Translations under genes and position numbers: made by a program | The notes under the pieces: generated by a model | The model's input: only the letters and a program-made list of their open reading frames with translations | Told to the model about the DNA's origin: nothing | Database searches by the model: none | Shown: one piece after another, positions 23,670 to 32,112 of the stretch | Numbering within the stretch: position 1 is the first letter of the stretch | How the letters are laid out: every line of letters begins with the position of its first letter | Assembly: GCF_018614525.1 (NCBI RefSeq) | Contig: NZ_JAGGOL010000092.1 | Location: forward strand, 1 to 42,437 | Source: Streptomyces sp. ISL-11 | GTDB lineage: Bacteria > Actinomycetota > Actinomycetes > Streptomycetales > Streptomycetaceae | Direction: 5' to 3' | Length of the DNA: 42,437 nt

Positions 23670-24269
23670 GTGGGCAGACAACTGCGCCAACTGTGGAGCA
23701 CTACGGCAAGGGCGGTCGCCCGGAGCAGGGTCGCCGCGCTCGTAGGAGCGGTCGCGCTGATCGCGACCGTACTCACCGGCGCCACCACCGGCACGGCCAG
23801 TGCCGCGACCGGGGCGTCGCAGGCCGCCGGCGGGTGGTCCTGCTCCGGGGCGCCCGTTCCGGCCGGCTACGTGATCACCAATTACGACCGCAACGGGTGC
23901 CGGGGCGCGGGCGCCTGGTACCAGCAACCCGTACGCGACGGGATCTGGACCTGCTCGGGCTCGCCCATCGTGACCGGTTACGTCATCAGCAATTACGACC
24001 GCAACGGATGCAGCGGCATCGGCGCCTGGTACCACCAGCTCGCCCGCGACGGCATCTGGACCTGCGCCGGCTCGCCGATCGTGTCCGGCTACGTCGTCAC
24101 GAACTACATGCGCCCCGGCTGCAACGGCATCGGCGCCTGGTACCACCAGCTCGTCCGCAACGGCATCTGGACCTGCCCCGGCTCCCCGATTCCGCCCGGC
24201 TACCGCAGCACGACGTACTCCGCGAGCATGTGCGGCGGCCTCGGCGGGTGGTACACGGTGCGGGTCTGA
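23670..24269 (+). CDS. Secreted protein with four tandem 37-residue cysteine-paired repeats
   Basis: A 199-residue exported protein. A long signal sequence (about 1-46, core VAALVGAVALIATVLTGATT, cleavage near TASAA) is followed by four repeats with exact 37-residue spacing of the leading Trp (56, 93, 130, 167). Each repeat reads roughly W-[ST]-C-x-G-x-P-[IV]-x-x-G-Y, then NYDRNGC, then GAWY. The eight cysteines (58/77, 95/114, 132/151, 169/188) have one pair per repeat, which suggests four disulfide-closed modules. The aromatic, Gly-rich pattern suggests binding to sugar or cell wall, but I do not recognise the family. GTG 23670 with GAGGAC upstream is the likely start. It sits at the left edge of the accessory segment. 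Confidence 0.8.
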   Translation: MGRQLRQLWSTTARAVARSRVAALVGAVALIATVLTGATTGTASAATGASQAAGGWSCSGAPVPAGYVITNYDRNGCRGAGAWYQQPVRDGIWTCSGSPIVTGYVISNYDRNGCSGIGAWYHQLARDGIWTCAGSPIVSGYVVTNYMRPGCNGIGAWYHQLVRNGIWTCPGSPIPPGYRSTTYSASMCGGLGGWYTVRV

Positions 24270-24304
24270 TCCCGATCACGCACGCGTGCGTCTGCGCGCG
24301 TGGC

Positions 24305-24333
24305 AAGGGCACCGCGTATTCCGCGGTGCCCTT
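24305..24333. terminator. Bidirectional hairpin terminator
   Basis: Perfect 12-bp arms (24305-24316 AAGGGCACCGCG and 24322-24333) flank a 5-nt loop between the convergent four-repeat protein and Uma2 genes. The arm bases give A-rich and T-rich ends suited to both directions. Confidence 0.8.
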
Positions 24334-24338
24334 CGCCA

Positions 24339-24938
24339 TTACATGGCGGGAAAGACACCCGTGTCGATCGCGATGCCGAACGGCTCGGGAAGGTGGATCT
24401 CGTCGCCGAACTTCCCCGCCTGAAGAACCCGGTAGACGTCGTCCTTCGGCTCACCGTAGAGGGTGATGGTCGGGCCTCCCAACGCCCACCTGTCGACAAG
24501 AAGGTAGAGCGGTACGCCGGCATGGGCGTACGCCGCCGGCTTGCTGACCCTGTCGTGCCGGAGGCTGGACTTCGACGTGATCTCCGCGACGAACGCCGAG
24601 GCCGACGCGGGGATGTAGTGCTCGGACTCGGACAACTCGACCAGAGCAGCCTCCGGCGCCACGGTCAGATCCGGGATGAAGACGCCACTCCGTGACGGCA
24701 CCGAAACGGCGAGGGTCTGATAGATGCCCCAGTCCTCAGGGATCGCGGTGTACAGGGAGCGCTGAAGCTTCCCGGCGATGACGTTGTGCTTGTTGGCAGG
24801 CGCGGGTGACAAGGTAATGAGCCCCTCAATGATCTCCGCCTTCCAGCCCTCGGGAGGGTCGAGCTCCTCCCAGGCACGGACGAGCTCATCCCAGCCGCAG
24901 CCGTTATCCGGCCCGTGGTCGACAGTGAGTGCGCTCAT
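24339..24938 (-). CDS. Uma2-family (DUF820) putative endonuclease-fold protein
   Basis: A 199-residue protein with the PD-(D/E)xK restriction-endonuclease-like core of the Uma2 family: Asp90 in VFIPDLTV, then Glu119 and Lys123 in VAEITSKSS. An N-terminal helical region (WDELVRAWEELDPPEGWKAE) and the IIEGLITLSPAP strand are also typical. Uma2 proteins are very common in Streptomyces and cyanobacteria, often near mobile or defence genes, but their activity is unproven. ATG 24938 has GAGGGGATC upstream. It lies downstream of the XRE-DUF397 pair on the same strand. Confidence 0.88.
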   Translation of the reverse strand: MSALTVDHGPDNGCGWDELVRAWEELDPPEGWKAEIIEGLITLSPAPANKHNVIAGKLQRSLYTAIPEDWGIYQTLAVSVPSRSGVFIPDLTVAPEAALVELSESEHYIPASASAFVAEITSKSSLRHDRVSKPAAYAHAGVPLYLLVDRWALGGPTITLYGEPKDDVYRVLQAGKFGDEIHLPEPFGIAIDTGVFPAM

Positions 24939-25035
24939 GGCGATCCCCTCGATCGTTATGTCACCGCATCCCAGCATGCCGACGGGATCGGTGGGGGTCC
25001 ACCGATCCCGTTCACCCGTACGGGGAATCTCCGGC

Positions 25036-25227
25036 TCAGAGGGTGAGCCTGCCGGCTTTGACGCTACGGAGGAGGGTGGCAAGCGTGGCCGCCGTGGTCG
25101 TGATTATTCGGGCGGGTTGATCGCTCTCGCGGAAGCGTATGAGGCCGCCGGGGGCGGGGGCGACTTCTACGCATGAGCCCTCCCCGCCGACACTGAATGA
25201 GGACTTGCGCCATGCGTGTTGAGTCAT
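25036..25227 (-). CDS. DUF397 small protein
   Basis: A 63-residue DUF397 protein with the typical WRKSSFSVGGEGSCVEVA opening and a RESDQPARII middle. These small proteins nearly always sit next to an XRE/DUF5753 regulator in actinobacteria. In S. coelicolor whiJ-like loci the pair controls development, with the small protein thought to modulate the regulator. It starts 8 bp after the XRE gene's stop. Confidence 0.92.
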   Translation of the reverse strand: MTQHAWRKSSFSVGGEGSCVEVAPAPGGLIRFRESDQPARIITTTAATLATLLRSVKAGRLTL

Positions 25228-25235
25228 ACCGCCGC

Positions 25236-26114
25236 CTATCGCAGTTCGTACAAAACGTGCTGGAGCAAGCGCAACGAGTCCTGGGCCTCCACGCGCTCAG
25301 GCGCTGCCTCCGGGTCGATGGGGGCGAGGGCCAACGAGGACAGTCGCTCGAACATTCTGGCGTAGTCGGCGATGGTTTCTCCATCCCCAATGAAGTCCGC
25401 ACCCGTCGGGTGCTCCCGGTACAAGGTGTCCAATTCCGGAGTCGCAGCGCCCAAAAGGACGAACGAGCGGACGAAAGTGGAGTACGGACCCATCTCGAAA
25501 GGGAAGACCTGCACGGTCACATGAGGCAAGCGAGCGATCTCGATAAGTCTCAGCAACTGATCGCGCATGGTCTTTGTGCTACCGACCCGCATGCGGAGCC
25601 CCGACTCGGGGATGATGGCGTGATAACTGTGCAGCCCTGCCAGGACGCGCTGGCGATCGAGCCTGAAGCTCACCCAGCCGTCGAGCTTCCTGTGATCGCT
25701 CTCGACACTTGAGATCACGGCACGCGCATAGTCCTCGGTCTGGAACATGCCCGGGATGACCGCTGATTCGTGAGATCGGATGCTGGTTGCCCGCGACTCC
25801 AACTCCGCCAGGTCGAGAGCCCGGCGGGTCTGCGTGTCCTTGTAGTCGTCCCACCATCCCTTGCCCCGATCATGGGCCAGGGCCATCAGCGCCTCGAAAT
25901 GGGGCCCGTCCTCGCACCCGTAGGCGCGTAGCAACTTGTACAAGCCGTTCCGCGGCACGTCCACGCGTCCAGCCTCCATGTGGCTGACGCGAGAGCGGTC
26001 CGCGTCGAGCAGTGCGGCGACTTCGTCGCCGGACATCCGCGCCCGAGTCCGCAACTTCCGCAACTCTGCCCCGAGACGGCGCTGACGTTCACTGGGGCTG
26101 TTCCTGGGTGGCAT
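25236..26114 (-). CDS. XRE-family regulator with DUF5753 domain (WhiJ-like)
   Basis: A 292-residue regulator. The helix-turn-helix is at about 14-70 (LGAELRKLRTRARMSGDEVA, LLDADRSRVSHMEAGRVDVP), followed by a DUF5753 domain (about 100-285, with SRATSIRSHESAVIPGMFQT and FRLDRQRVL). Base composition and codon choice are visibly less GC-biased than in neighbouring core genes, suggesting acquisition. It is divergent, across a 256-bp gap, from an RsbW-type ATPase gene. XRE, DUF397 and ATPase is the standard WhiJ-type gene set of Streptomyces, of which each genome has many. Confidence 0.92.
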   Translation of the reverse strand: MPPRNSPSERQRRLGAELRKLRTRARMSGDEVAALLDADRSRVSHMEAGRVDVPRNGLYKLLRAYGCEDGPHFEALMALAHDRGKGWWDDYKDTQTRRALDLAELESRATSIRSHESAVIPGMFQTEDYARAVISSVESDHRKLDGWVSFRLDRQRVLAGLHSYHAIIPESGLRMRVGSTKTMRDQLLRLIEIARLPHVTVQVFPFEMGPYSTFVRSFVLLGAATPELDTLYREHPTGADFIGDGETIADYARMFERLSSLALAPIDPEAAPERVEAQDSLRLLQHVLYELR

Positions 26115-26370
26115 GCGCTTCCTCCGCCTAAGAGATGCGCGCAGTTTTGCGCTCAGGCCGCGCGCCGGTCCATCAGCTCACCCCCGCGTCACCCTTGCGA
26201 GTGGCATTCCCCGGACACAGTTGGACCGTATGCACCCCTGCCCGTACCGTCGGGGCGATCCCTCCGACCCGCGTCGGACGCGGAAGTGCACCTGACCCAC
26301 CGGGAGTTGGTCAGGCAACGCCACCACGGACGGCCGCCGCCCACGGACACCGGCACCCTCAGGAGACGTC

Positions 26371-26949
26371 ATGGAACCCTCCCCAGCCTCGAACTGCTCC
26401 CTCGCCTTCCCGCCGCACCCCGCGTGGGTCCGTACCGCCCGCGAAGCGGTCCGCACCCTTCTTCTCTCGTCCTATCGGACCGACCTCACCGATACCGCCG
26501 TGGCCCTCACCTCGGAGGCCGTCACGAACGCGGTCAACGCCTGCCGGGCGAAGCGCTGCACCAGCCCGGTCACGCTCCACGCCGAGTGGACGGACACCGG
26601 TCGTCTGCGCGTGTCCGTCCACGACGGCGCGGGCGGGCTGCCCGTGCGGCGGCCCGCCGTGTCGCTGGAGGACGAGTCGGGGCGTGGCCTGACGCTGATC
26701 GCCGCCGGGTCGGACGCCTGGGGCGTCTGCGCGCACGGCCCCGGCCCGGGAAAGATGACGTGGTTCACCGTGGGCGTACCGGCGCCGTGCACGGAGAAAT
26801 CCCCCGTCGGGTGCACGGACTGCGTGGAACTGGAGGCCGCGCGCCGGGCCGCCGTGGCGGACGGCGACGAGGAGAGGATCGTGGACGCGACCGTAGCCCT
26901 ACGCAGTCACTTCCGTGGTGCCCACATCCTGCCGGTGATGCAGCGGTGA
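26371..26949 (+). CDS. RsbW-like ATP-binding protein (HATPase, anti-sigma type)
   Basis: A 192-residue protein with the GHKL ATPase fold of the SpoIIAB/RsbW type. The N box is LTSEAVTNAVNACR and the G1 box SVHDGAGGLPVRR, followed by the later SGRGLTLIAAGSDAWGV. A C-terminal extension of about 50 residues contains CTDC and a helical part. Such proteins bind anti-sigma antagonists or sigma factors as kinases; here no partner is adjacent except the XRE/DUF397 pair across the divergent promoter. AGGAG lies just before ATG 26371. Its stop overlaps the GTG of the next small gene. Confidence 0.88.
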   Translation: MEPSPASNCSLAFPPHPAWVRTAREAVRTLLLSSYRTDLTDTAVALTSEAVTNAVNACRAKRCTSPVTLHAEWTDTGRLRVSVHDGAGGLPVRRPAVSLEDESGRGLTLIAAGSDAWGVCAHGPGPGKMTWFTVGVPAPCTEKSPVGCTDCVELEAARRAAVADGDEERIVDATVALRSHFRGAHILPVMQR

Positions 26950-27263
26950 AGGGCTCCGACTGCCACCACCAGCGTGGCTGGACGCACGCGTTGGGCGGAG
27001 CATCCCGCTGCGACGAGTGCGGCGTACGGCGCTTCACGGAGTACGGGGCCGTACGGCCCCCCGGGCTGCCGCAGGCAATGACCCCGCGCCCCCGGGACCG
27101 GCGCGCGGCGGACAGGGCTGCCGCGCTGAACGTCGTCGCCGCACGGGTGCGCGGCGCGTCCGGTGGTCGTTCCCGGGGGCGGCGGTCTCAGGTGATCGCG
27201 AGTGTCGTCACTCCGGTCGCGCCGGTGAACCCGGTGCCGAGGCATTGCAGCGCCCCCGGCTGA
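26946..27263 (+). CDS. Small zinc-ribbon-like protein, coupled to the RsbW-like gene
   Basis: A 105-residue protein. The first 30 residues hold a compact set of possible metal ligands (CHHQRGWTH, then CDECG), followed by RRFTEYGAVRPPGLP and an Arg-rich tail. Its GTG overlaps the preceding stop by four bases (GTGA), so translation is coupled. Similar small proteins accompany these regulators in Streptomyces; the function is unknown. The last 76 bases overlap, in antiparallel, the 3' end of the secreted-protein gene, so either the true C-terminus or the transcription of one gene is affected. Confidence 0.6.
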   Translation: MKGSDCHHQRGWTHALGGASRCDECGVRRFTEYGAVRPPGLPQAMTPRPRDRRAADRAAALNVVAARVRGASGGRSRGRRSQVIASVVTPVAPVNPVPRHCSAPG

Positions 27264-27718
27264 GGGAGCGTGATGATCTGTACGGCGGTCCTGCCCTTGT
27301 AGCGGCCCTCCGTGACCGTGCCGGTGAGCGTGGTGATGACCTGGCCGGCCACGGCGGTGCTGCTGCCGGTGGCCTTGATGACACTGGTGTCGCCCGTGCT
27401 CCACTTGATCGTCCGCCGGTCCTCGAATCCGTCGAGGAGGTCATTGCAGCCGGCGAAGATCGTGAACCGTTCCCCGTACGACCCGCTCGTCACCTCGTGC
27501 GCGCTGTCGAGGCAGGGGCTGAAGCGGCCCTCGGTCGTGATGTCGATGTTCCGCGCGGCGAGGGTGACGCCCGGGTGGTAGGTGACGGACTCGGTTCCCT
27601 GGCACTGCACGTGTGCGGGTGAGTGGGCGTGGGCGGGACCCGTGGCCGGCGCGGCCGTGCCGAACACGGCGACGGCTGCCAGGGCTACGCAACGCATCCA
27701 CGATCTGCTGACGGCCAT
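27188..27718 (-). CDS. Secreted protein, function unknown
   Basis: A 176-residue exported protein. The signal peptide (about 1-32, core CVALAAVAVFGTAAPATG, cleavage near AHAHS) is followed by a beta-rich mature domain with four cysteines (VQCQGTES, FSPCLDSA, FAGCNDLL, LQCLGTGF). These probably form two disulfides. Repeated Thr/Gly/Val patterns (TLTGTVTEGRYKGRT) suggest a small beta-sandwich. GAAGGAGACC precedes ATG 27718. Similar proteins exist widely in Streptomyces with no assigned role. Confidence 0.8.
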   Translation of the reverse strand: MAVSRSWMRCVALAAVAVFGTAAPATGPAHAHSPAHVQCQGTESVTYHPGVTLAARNIDITTEGRFSPCLDSAHEVTSGSYGERFTIFAGCNDLLDGFEDRRTIKWSTGDTSVIKATGSSTAVAGQVITTLTGTVTEGRYKGRTAVQIITLPQPGALQCLGTGFTGATGVTTLAIT

Positions 27719-27974
27719 GACCGGTCTCCTTCGCGCTGAGAGGCGTGAGGTGTGCGATGCCCCGCTTGCCTACCTGTGAGACCGGCTCGCGGCAGTGACG
27801 GGCAGGCATCCGCGGTCGCGATGCGGCGCGCGTGGGCATGGGCACGCCCCGCCCTGCGGGGAACCGCCCGCTGTGCGGCTCGCCTCGGGAGTGGGAGCGG
27901 TTCTCCGAAAGCCTTGCCGTAAGTAGTGTGGTGGTGACCTTCCGACACCGCCCCGCCACCGGCCCTGGAGTGGA

Positions 27975-28829
27975 ATGGACGCCCTGAAGATCGGCACTCT
28001 GGTGGTACCGGGTGCGAGGCTTCACTTCGAAGTGCGCGGCGGCGGCCCGCTGTTGTTGCTGATCCCCGGCGGAAATTCCGACGCGACCGTATTCGATCGA
28101 TTGGCGGCCGTCCTCGCGACGGCTCATCGCGTCGTCTCCTACGATCCGCGGGGCTACTCCCGCAGCCCGCTCGACGGTCCGCCGGTGGAGCAGAGGATCG
28201 AGGTGCACGCCGACGACGCGTACCGTCTGCTGAGCCACGTGGCCGTCGCGGGTGAGCCGGCGCAAGTGTTCGGCAGTTGCTCGGGCGGGCTCGTCGCGCT
28301 CGAACTCGCGGTGCGGCACCGGGACCGGGTGCGGTCGGTGGTCGCGCACGAGCCGCCCGCGATGGGGCTGCTTCCGGATGCCGCGAGGTACCGGGCCCTG
28401 TTCGACGATGCCCACGAGACGTTCCGCCGCGAGGGCGTCGCGTCGGCTCTGCGGAAGCTCGAACCTCTCTTCGGCGGCCGGCCGGCGCCGGTGCTGCCGG
28501 AGGCGCACGACAACAGCGCGTTCTTCCTGGAGCACATGGTCCGGTCGTCCACGCGCTACGTTCCCGATCCGGCCGCGCTCGCCACCGTGGCGGAACGGAT
28601 CGTGCTGGCAGGCGGCCACGATTCGCGCGCGGACGTCATCCACCGGCCGGCGGCCGTCCTCGCGGAGCGGCTCGGTCACGAGCCGGCGGAGTTCCCCGGT
28701 GGTCACGTCGGCTACGTGAGGTATCCGGCCGAATTCGCCGAGCGGCTCATCGACGTACTGGCCGCCGCGCCCCGCCACCGCGACGTTTCCGCACGCCCGG
28801 CGACAGAGGGGCCGACGGCATGCGCATAG
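27975..28829 (+). CDS. Alpha/beta hydrolase with a cysteine at the nucleophile position
   Basis: A 284-residue alpha/beta hydrolase: oxyanion region LLLLIPGG, the strand SYDPRGYSRS, the nucleophile elbow VFGSCSGGLVALELA and the late histidine in PGGHVGYVRYP. Relatives typically have FGSSSGA; here the residue at the nucleophile position is Cys102. Cys nucleophiles are known in dienelactone hydrolase, so activity is possible. Ribosome site TGGAGTGG precedes ATG 27975. Its end overlaps the start of the glycosyltransferase-like gene by 10 bp, so the two are an operon and probably act on one pathway. Confidence 0.85.
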   Translation: MDALKIGTLVVPGARLHFEVRGGGPLLLLIPGGNSDATVFDRLAAVLATAHRVVSYDPRGYSRSPLDGPPVEQRIEVHADDAYRLLSHVAVAGEPAQVFGSCSGGLVALELAVRHRDRVRSVVAHEPPAMGLLPDAARYRALFDDAHETFRREGVASALRKLEPLFGGRPAPVLPEAHDNSAFFLEHMVRSSTRYVPDPAALATVAERIVLAGGHDSRADVIHRPAAVLAERLGHEPAEFPGGHVGYVRYPAEFAERLIDVLAAAPRHRDVSARPATEGPTACA

Positions 28830-30085
28830 TGATGGGGGCCCAGAACTGCGGCTTCGGTCCGGCGGCCGAACTCGTCGCGGTCTCCCGGCTGCTCACCGGT
28901 CACGAGCGGATATTCGTGGGCGACGGCGTGGCGGCGGCGTTCGCCCGCCGGAACGCGGACGCCTTCGACGACATCCGCGAGGGCACGGGAATCCACGACA
29001 CCACCGGGGCCGGGTCCGCGGCGATCGACGACCTGCTGAAGGCGAGCGACCAGGTCGTCTCGGTCATGGACGCCGATCTGGTCGTGCGGTCCGTCGTGGC
29101 CGGGCGGCCGGTGGTCATGGTGGACAGCCTGCTGAGCTTCTGGCAGCTCGGACGTCCGCTCGCCGTGATCCGCGACCTGTGCGAGAGCCTGCCCCGCTCC
29201 TCCTTCTCGGCCGCCGACCGGCACCTGGGCACACTCTCACCGCACGAACGCGTCGTCGCGGCCCACCTGCTCGCCACTCACAGCGTGGTGCAGAACTTTC
29301 CGGGTGCCACGGAACGGATGGCCGAGCTTGTCGCTCTCGGCAGCGGTGCAGGCCCCGCGATGCACTTGACGGGCTCGATCGTCGACGTGGACGGCCTGCG
29401 GAACCTCCCGCCCGCCGCGGAACCGGAATACGACCTGCTGATCAATGTCGGTGGATTCAAGAACTTCCTGCTGGACTTCGACGTCCACAACGACTACATG
29501 CGGCTGCTCCACCGGTGGATCGCCGATCTGCTGCGCGACTGGGGCCGGTTCAGGCGCGTGCTGGTCTGCGGCGGCCCCTTCGGCGAACACCGGGAGCGGG
29601 ACGTATCGGTCGCCGGCCGGCGGGCCAGTTGCCGCTTCCTGGCTCAGCGCGAACTGCTGCGGCATGTGGCGAGTACGCCCCATTACCTGCTCGCCCCGGG
29701 ACTCACAGCGCTCCACGAGTCGTTGTCGCTCGGCCGGTTGCCCCTGGCGATCCATGAGCAGCACTACGCGCACGTCTTCACCGTACGGCGGCTGGAGGGC
29801 ACGCACTTCGGCCGGATGGCCGCCCGCTTCGCGGATGTCCTGCCCGGTCACCACGTGCCCGAGGACGACTTCGCCGGGACCGCGGCCCTGGTGGAGATCG
29901 CCGGCCGCGTCCGGGAGGACGACGAGCTCTACGCCGGATTCCGGCGGACGTTCAACGAGCGGATCGAGCACTACCTCTCCCTCACCCCGGCACAGCGGCG
30001 GCAAGGCGTCGGGGAACTGCGGGAGGCACTCGCCGGTGATCCGCTCTCCTCGGTGCTGGCGAGGGTCATCGCTCCCCCACGCTAG
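28820..30085 (+). CDS. Glycosyltransferase-like protein (GT-B type), substrate unknown
   Basis: A 421-residue protein. It begins with the Rossmann-like MRIVMGAQNCGFGPAAEL, a pattern seen in GT-B enzymes of nucleoside-antibiotic pathways (cytosylglucuronate synthase-like proteins). A VVSVMDADLVVRSVVAGRP segment and a second Rossmann half (YDLLINVGGFKN) follow, then PGLTALHESLSLGRLPLAIH, the usual place for the nucleotide-sugar site in GT-B enzymes. No acceptor or donor can be named. The ATG at 28820 overlaps the hydrolase gene, with AGAGGGG upstream. No other biosynthetic genes lie nearby, so this is a two-gene unit. Confidence 0.6.
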   Translation: MRIVMGAQNCGFGPAAELVAVSRLLTGHERIFVGDGVAAAFARRNADAFDDIREGTGIHDTTGAGSAAIDDLLKASDQVVSVMDADLVVRSVVAGRPVVMVDSLLSFWQLGRPLAVIRDLCESLPRSSFSAADRHLGTLSPHERVVAAHLLATHSVVQNFPGATERMAELVALGSGAGPAMHLTGSIVDVDGLRNLPPAAEPEYDLLINVGGFKNFLLDFDVHNDYMRLLHRWIADLLRDWGRFRRVLVCGGPFGEHRERDVSVAGRRASCRFLAQRELLRHVASTPHYLLAPGLTALHESLSLGRLPLAIHEQHYAHVFTVRRLEGTHFGRMAARFADVLPGHHVPEDDFAGTAALVEIAGRVREDDELYAGFRRTFNERIEHYLSLTPAQRRQGVGELREALAGDPLSSVLARVIAPPR

Positions 30086-30126
30086 GCCGTGGCCGGCGGG
30101 TCGCCGGTCTTCGGCCGCGCGCCGTC

Positions 30127-30258
30127 CTTGCCGCCTGCGGCGGCGGGCGCCCTGCGGGCGCGTCCTCAATCGCCGGACGGGCTTGATTGTGGCTGAGCCC
30201 AGCGGAAATCAAGCCCGTCCGGCGATTGAGGACGCCACCGCGCAGCGGTGGTGCGGAC
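30127..30258. repeat. Modular palindromic repeat, copy 3
   Basis: A perfect 27-bp inverted repeat (30162-30188 and 30207-30233) with an 18-nt centre containing GGCTGAGCCCAGCG. The left side carries module A in reverse (30127-30161) and the right side module B (30234-30258), the opposite arrangement to copy 1. Both arms carry the same A/T changes relative to copy 1 (CAATCG/CGATTG instead of CAAACG/CGTTTG), so pairing is kept. It lies between the convergent glycosyltransferase-like and deoA genes. Confidence 0.87.
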
Positions 30259-30281
30259 GAGACGGCCCAGCAGCGCTGGAC

Positions 30282-30320
30282 GAGGAAGGCCCCCGCCTCG
30301 GTGAAGCGGGGGCCTTCCTC
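30282..30320 (-). terminator. Terminator of the nucleoside ABC-cdd-deoA operon
   Basis: Perfect 15-bp arms (30282-30296 GAGGAAGGCCCCCGC and 30306-30320) flank a 9-nt loop, 18 bp beyond the deoA stop on the minus strand. Confidence 0.85.
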
Positions 30321-30338
30321 ATGCGCTGACGCGTCGGT

Positions 30339-31616
<1,278 letters not shown>

Positions 31617-31672
31617 CAGCACATTTTCCTTAGGTTCGTGCGTCCTCAGTCTTCCCGGGTCCGGAAAGTGAC

Positions 31673-31701
31673 CCGGACGGGCTGAACATCAGCCCGTCCG
31701 G
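31673..31701 (-). repeat. Short palindrome of the same repeat family inside the operon
   Basis: Perfect 13-bp arms CCGGACGGGCTGA (31673-31685) and 31689-31701 flank a 3-nt loop, followed by a half-core GTCCGGCGCTTGAGGAC. It sits between cdd and deoA and could attenuate or stabilise the transcript. Confidence 0.7.
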
Positions 31702-31716
31702 CGCTTGAGGACATCT

Positions 31717-32112
31717 TCAACGATTCAGGTCAGCGGGCCCAAACGCATCCGGCAGCAACTCCGACAACGGACGGACGCCCGATGTCGTGTCCACGGCCAG
31801 CTCCGGGCCGCCGTGCTCCCACAGCAGCTGACGGCAGCGGCCGCACGGCATCAGGATGTTGCCGTTGCGGTCGCAACAGGTGAAGGCCGTCAGGCGGCCG
31901 CCACCGGACGAGAAGAGGGCCGAGATCAGGCCGCACTCGGCGCACAGGGCGACGCCATAGGCGGCGTTCTCGACGTTGCAGCCGGTGACGGTGCGGCCGT
32001 CGTCCACCAGGGCCGCGGCGCCCACGGGGAAGTCGGAGTACGGGGCGTAGGCCCGGGACATCGCGTCCCGGGCCTGCGTCCGCAGCTCCTCCCAGTCGGG
32101 GGAAGAGGTCAC
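31717..32112 (-). CDS. cdd: Cytidine deaminase
   Basis: A 131-residue zinc deaminase converting (deoxy)cytidine to (deoxy)uridine. The zinc motif is CAECG (with the catalytic Glu) and PCGRCRQ, and the nucleoside-binding CNVENAAYG is present. It has the short tetrameric form of the family. Its GTG overlaps the permease stop by four bases, so it is coupled to the transporter. It produces deoxyuridine for DeoA encoded downstream. Confidence 0.95.
   Translation of the reverse strand: MTSSPDWEELRTQARDAMSRAYAPYSDFPVGAAALVDDGRTVTGCNVENAAYGVALCAECGLISALFSSGGGRLTAFTCCDRNGNILMPCGRCRQLLWEHGGPELAVDTTSGVRPLSELLPDAFGPADLNR

Noticed and set aside
23535..24146. Minus-strand open frame opposite the four-repeat secreted protein
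   Set aside because: The plus strand has a signal peptide, ribosome site and regular Cys repeats; the antisense only mirrors the repeats.
25918..25932. Partial CTACGCGCGTAG-like sequence (TAGGCGCGTAGC)
   Set aside because: It lies inside the XRE coding sequence, is not palindromic and has no promoter next to it; chance similarity.
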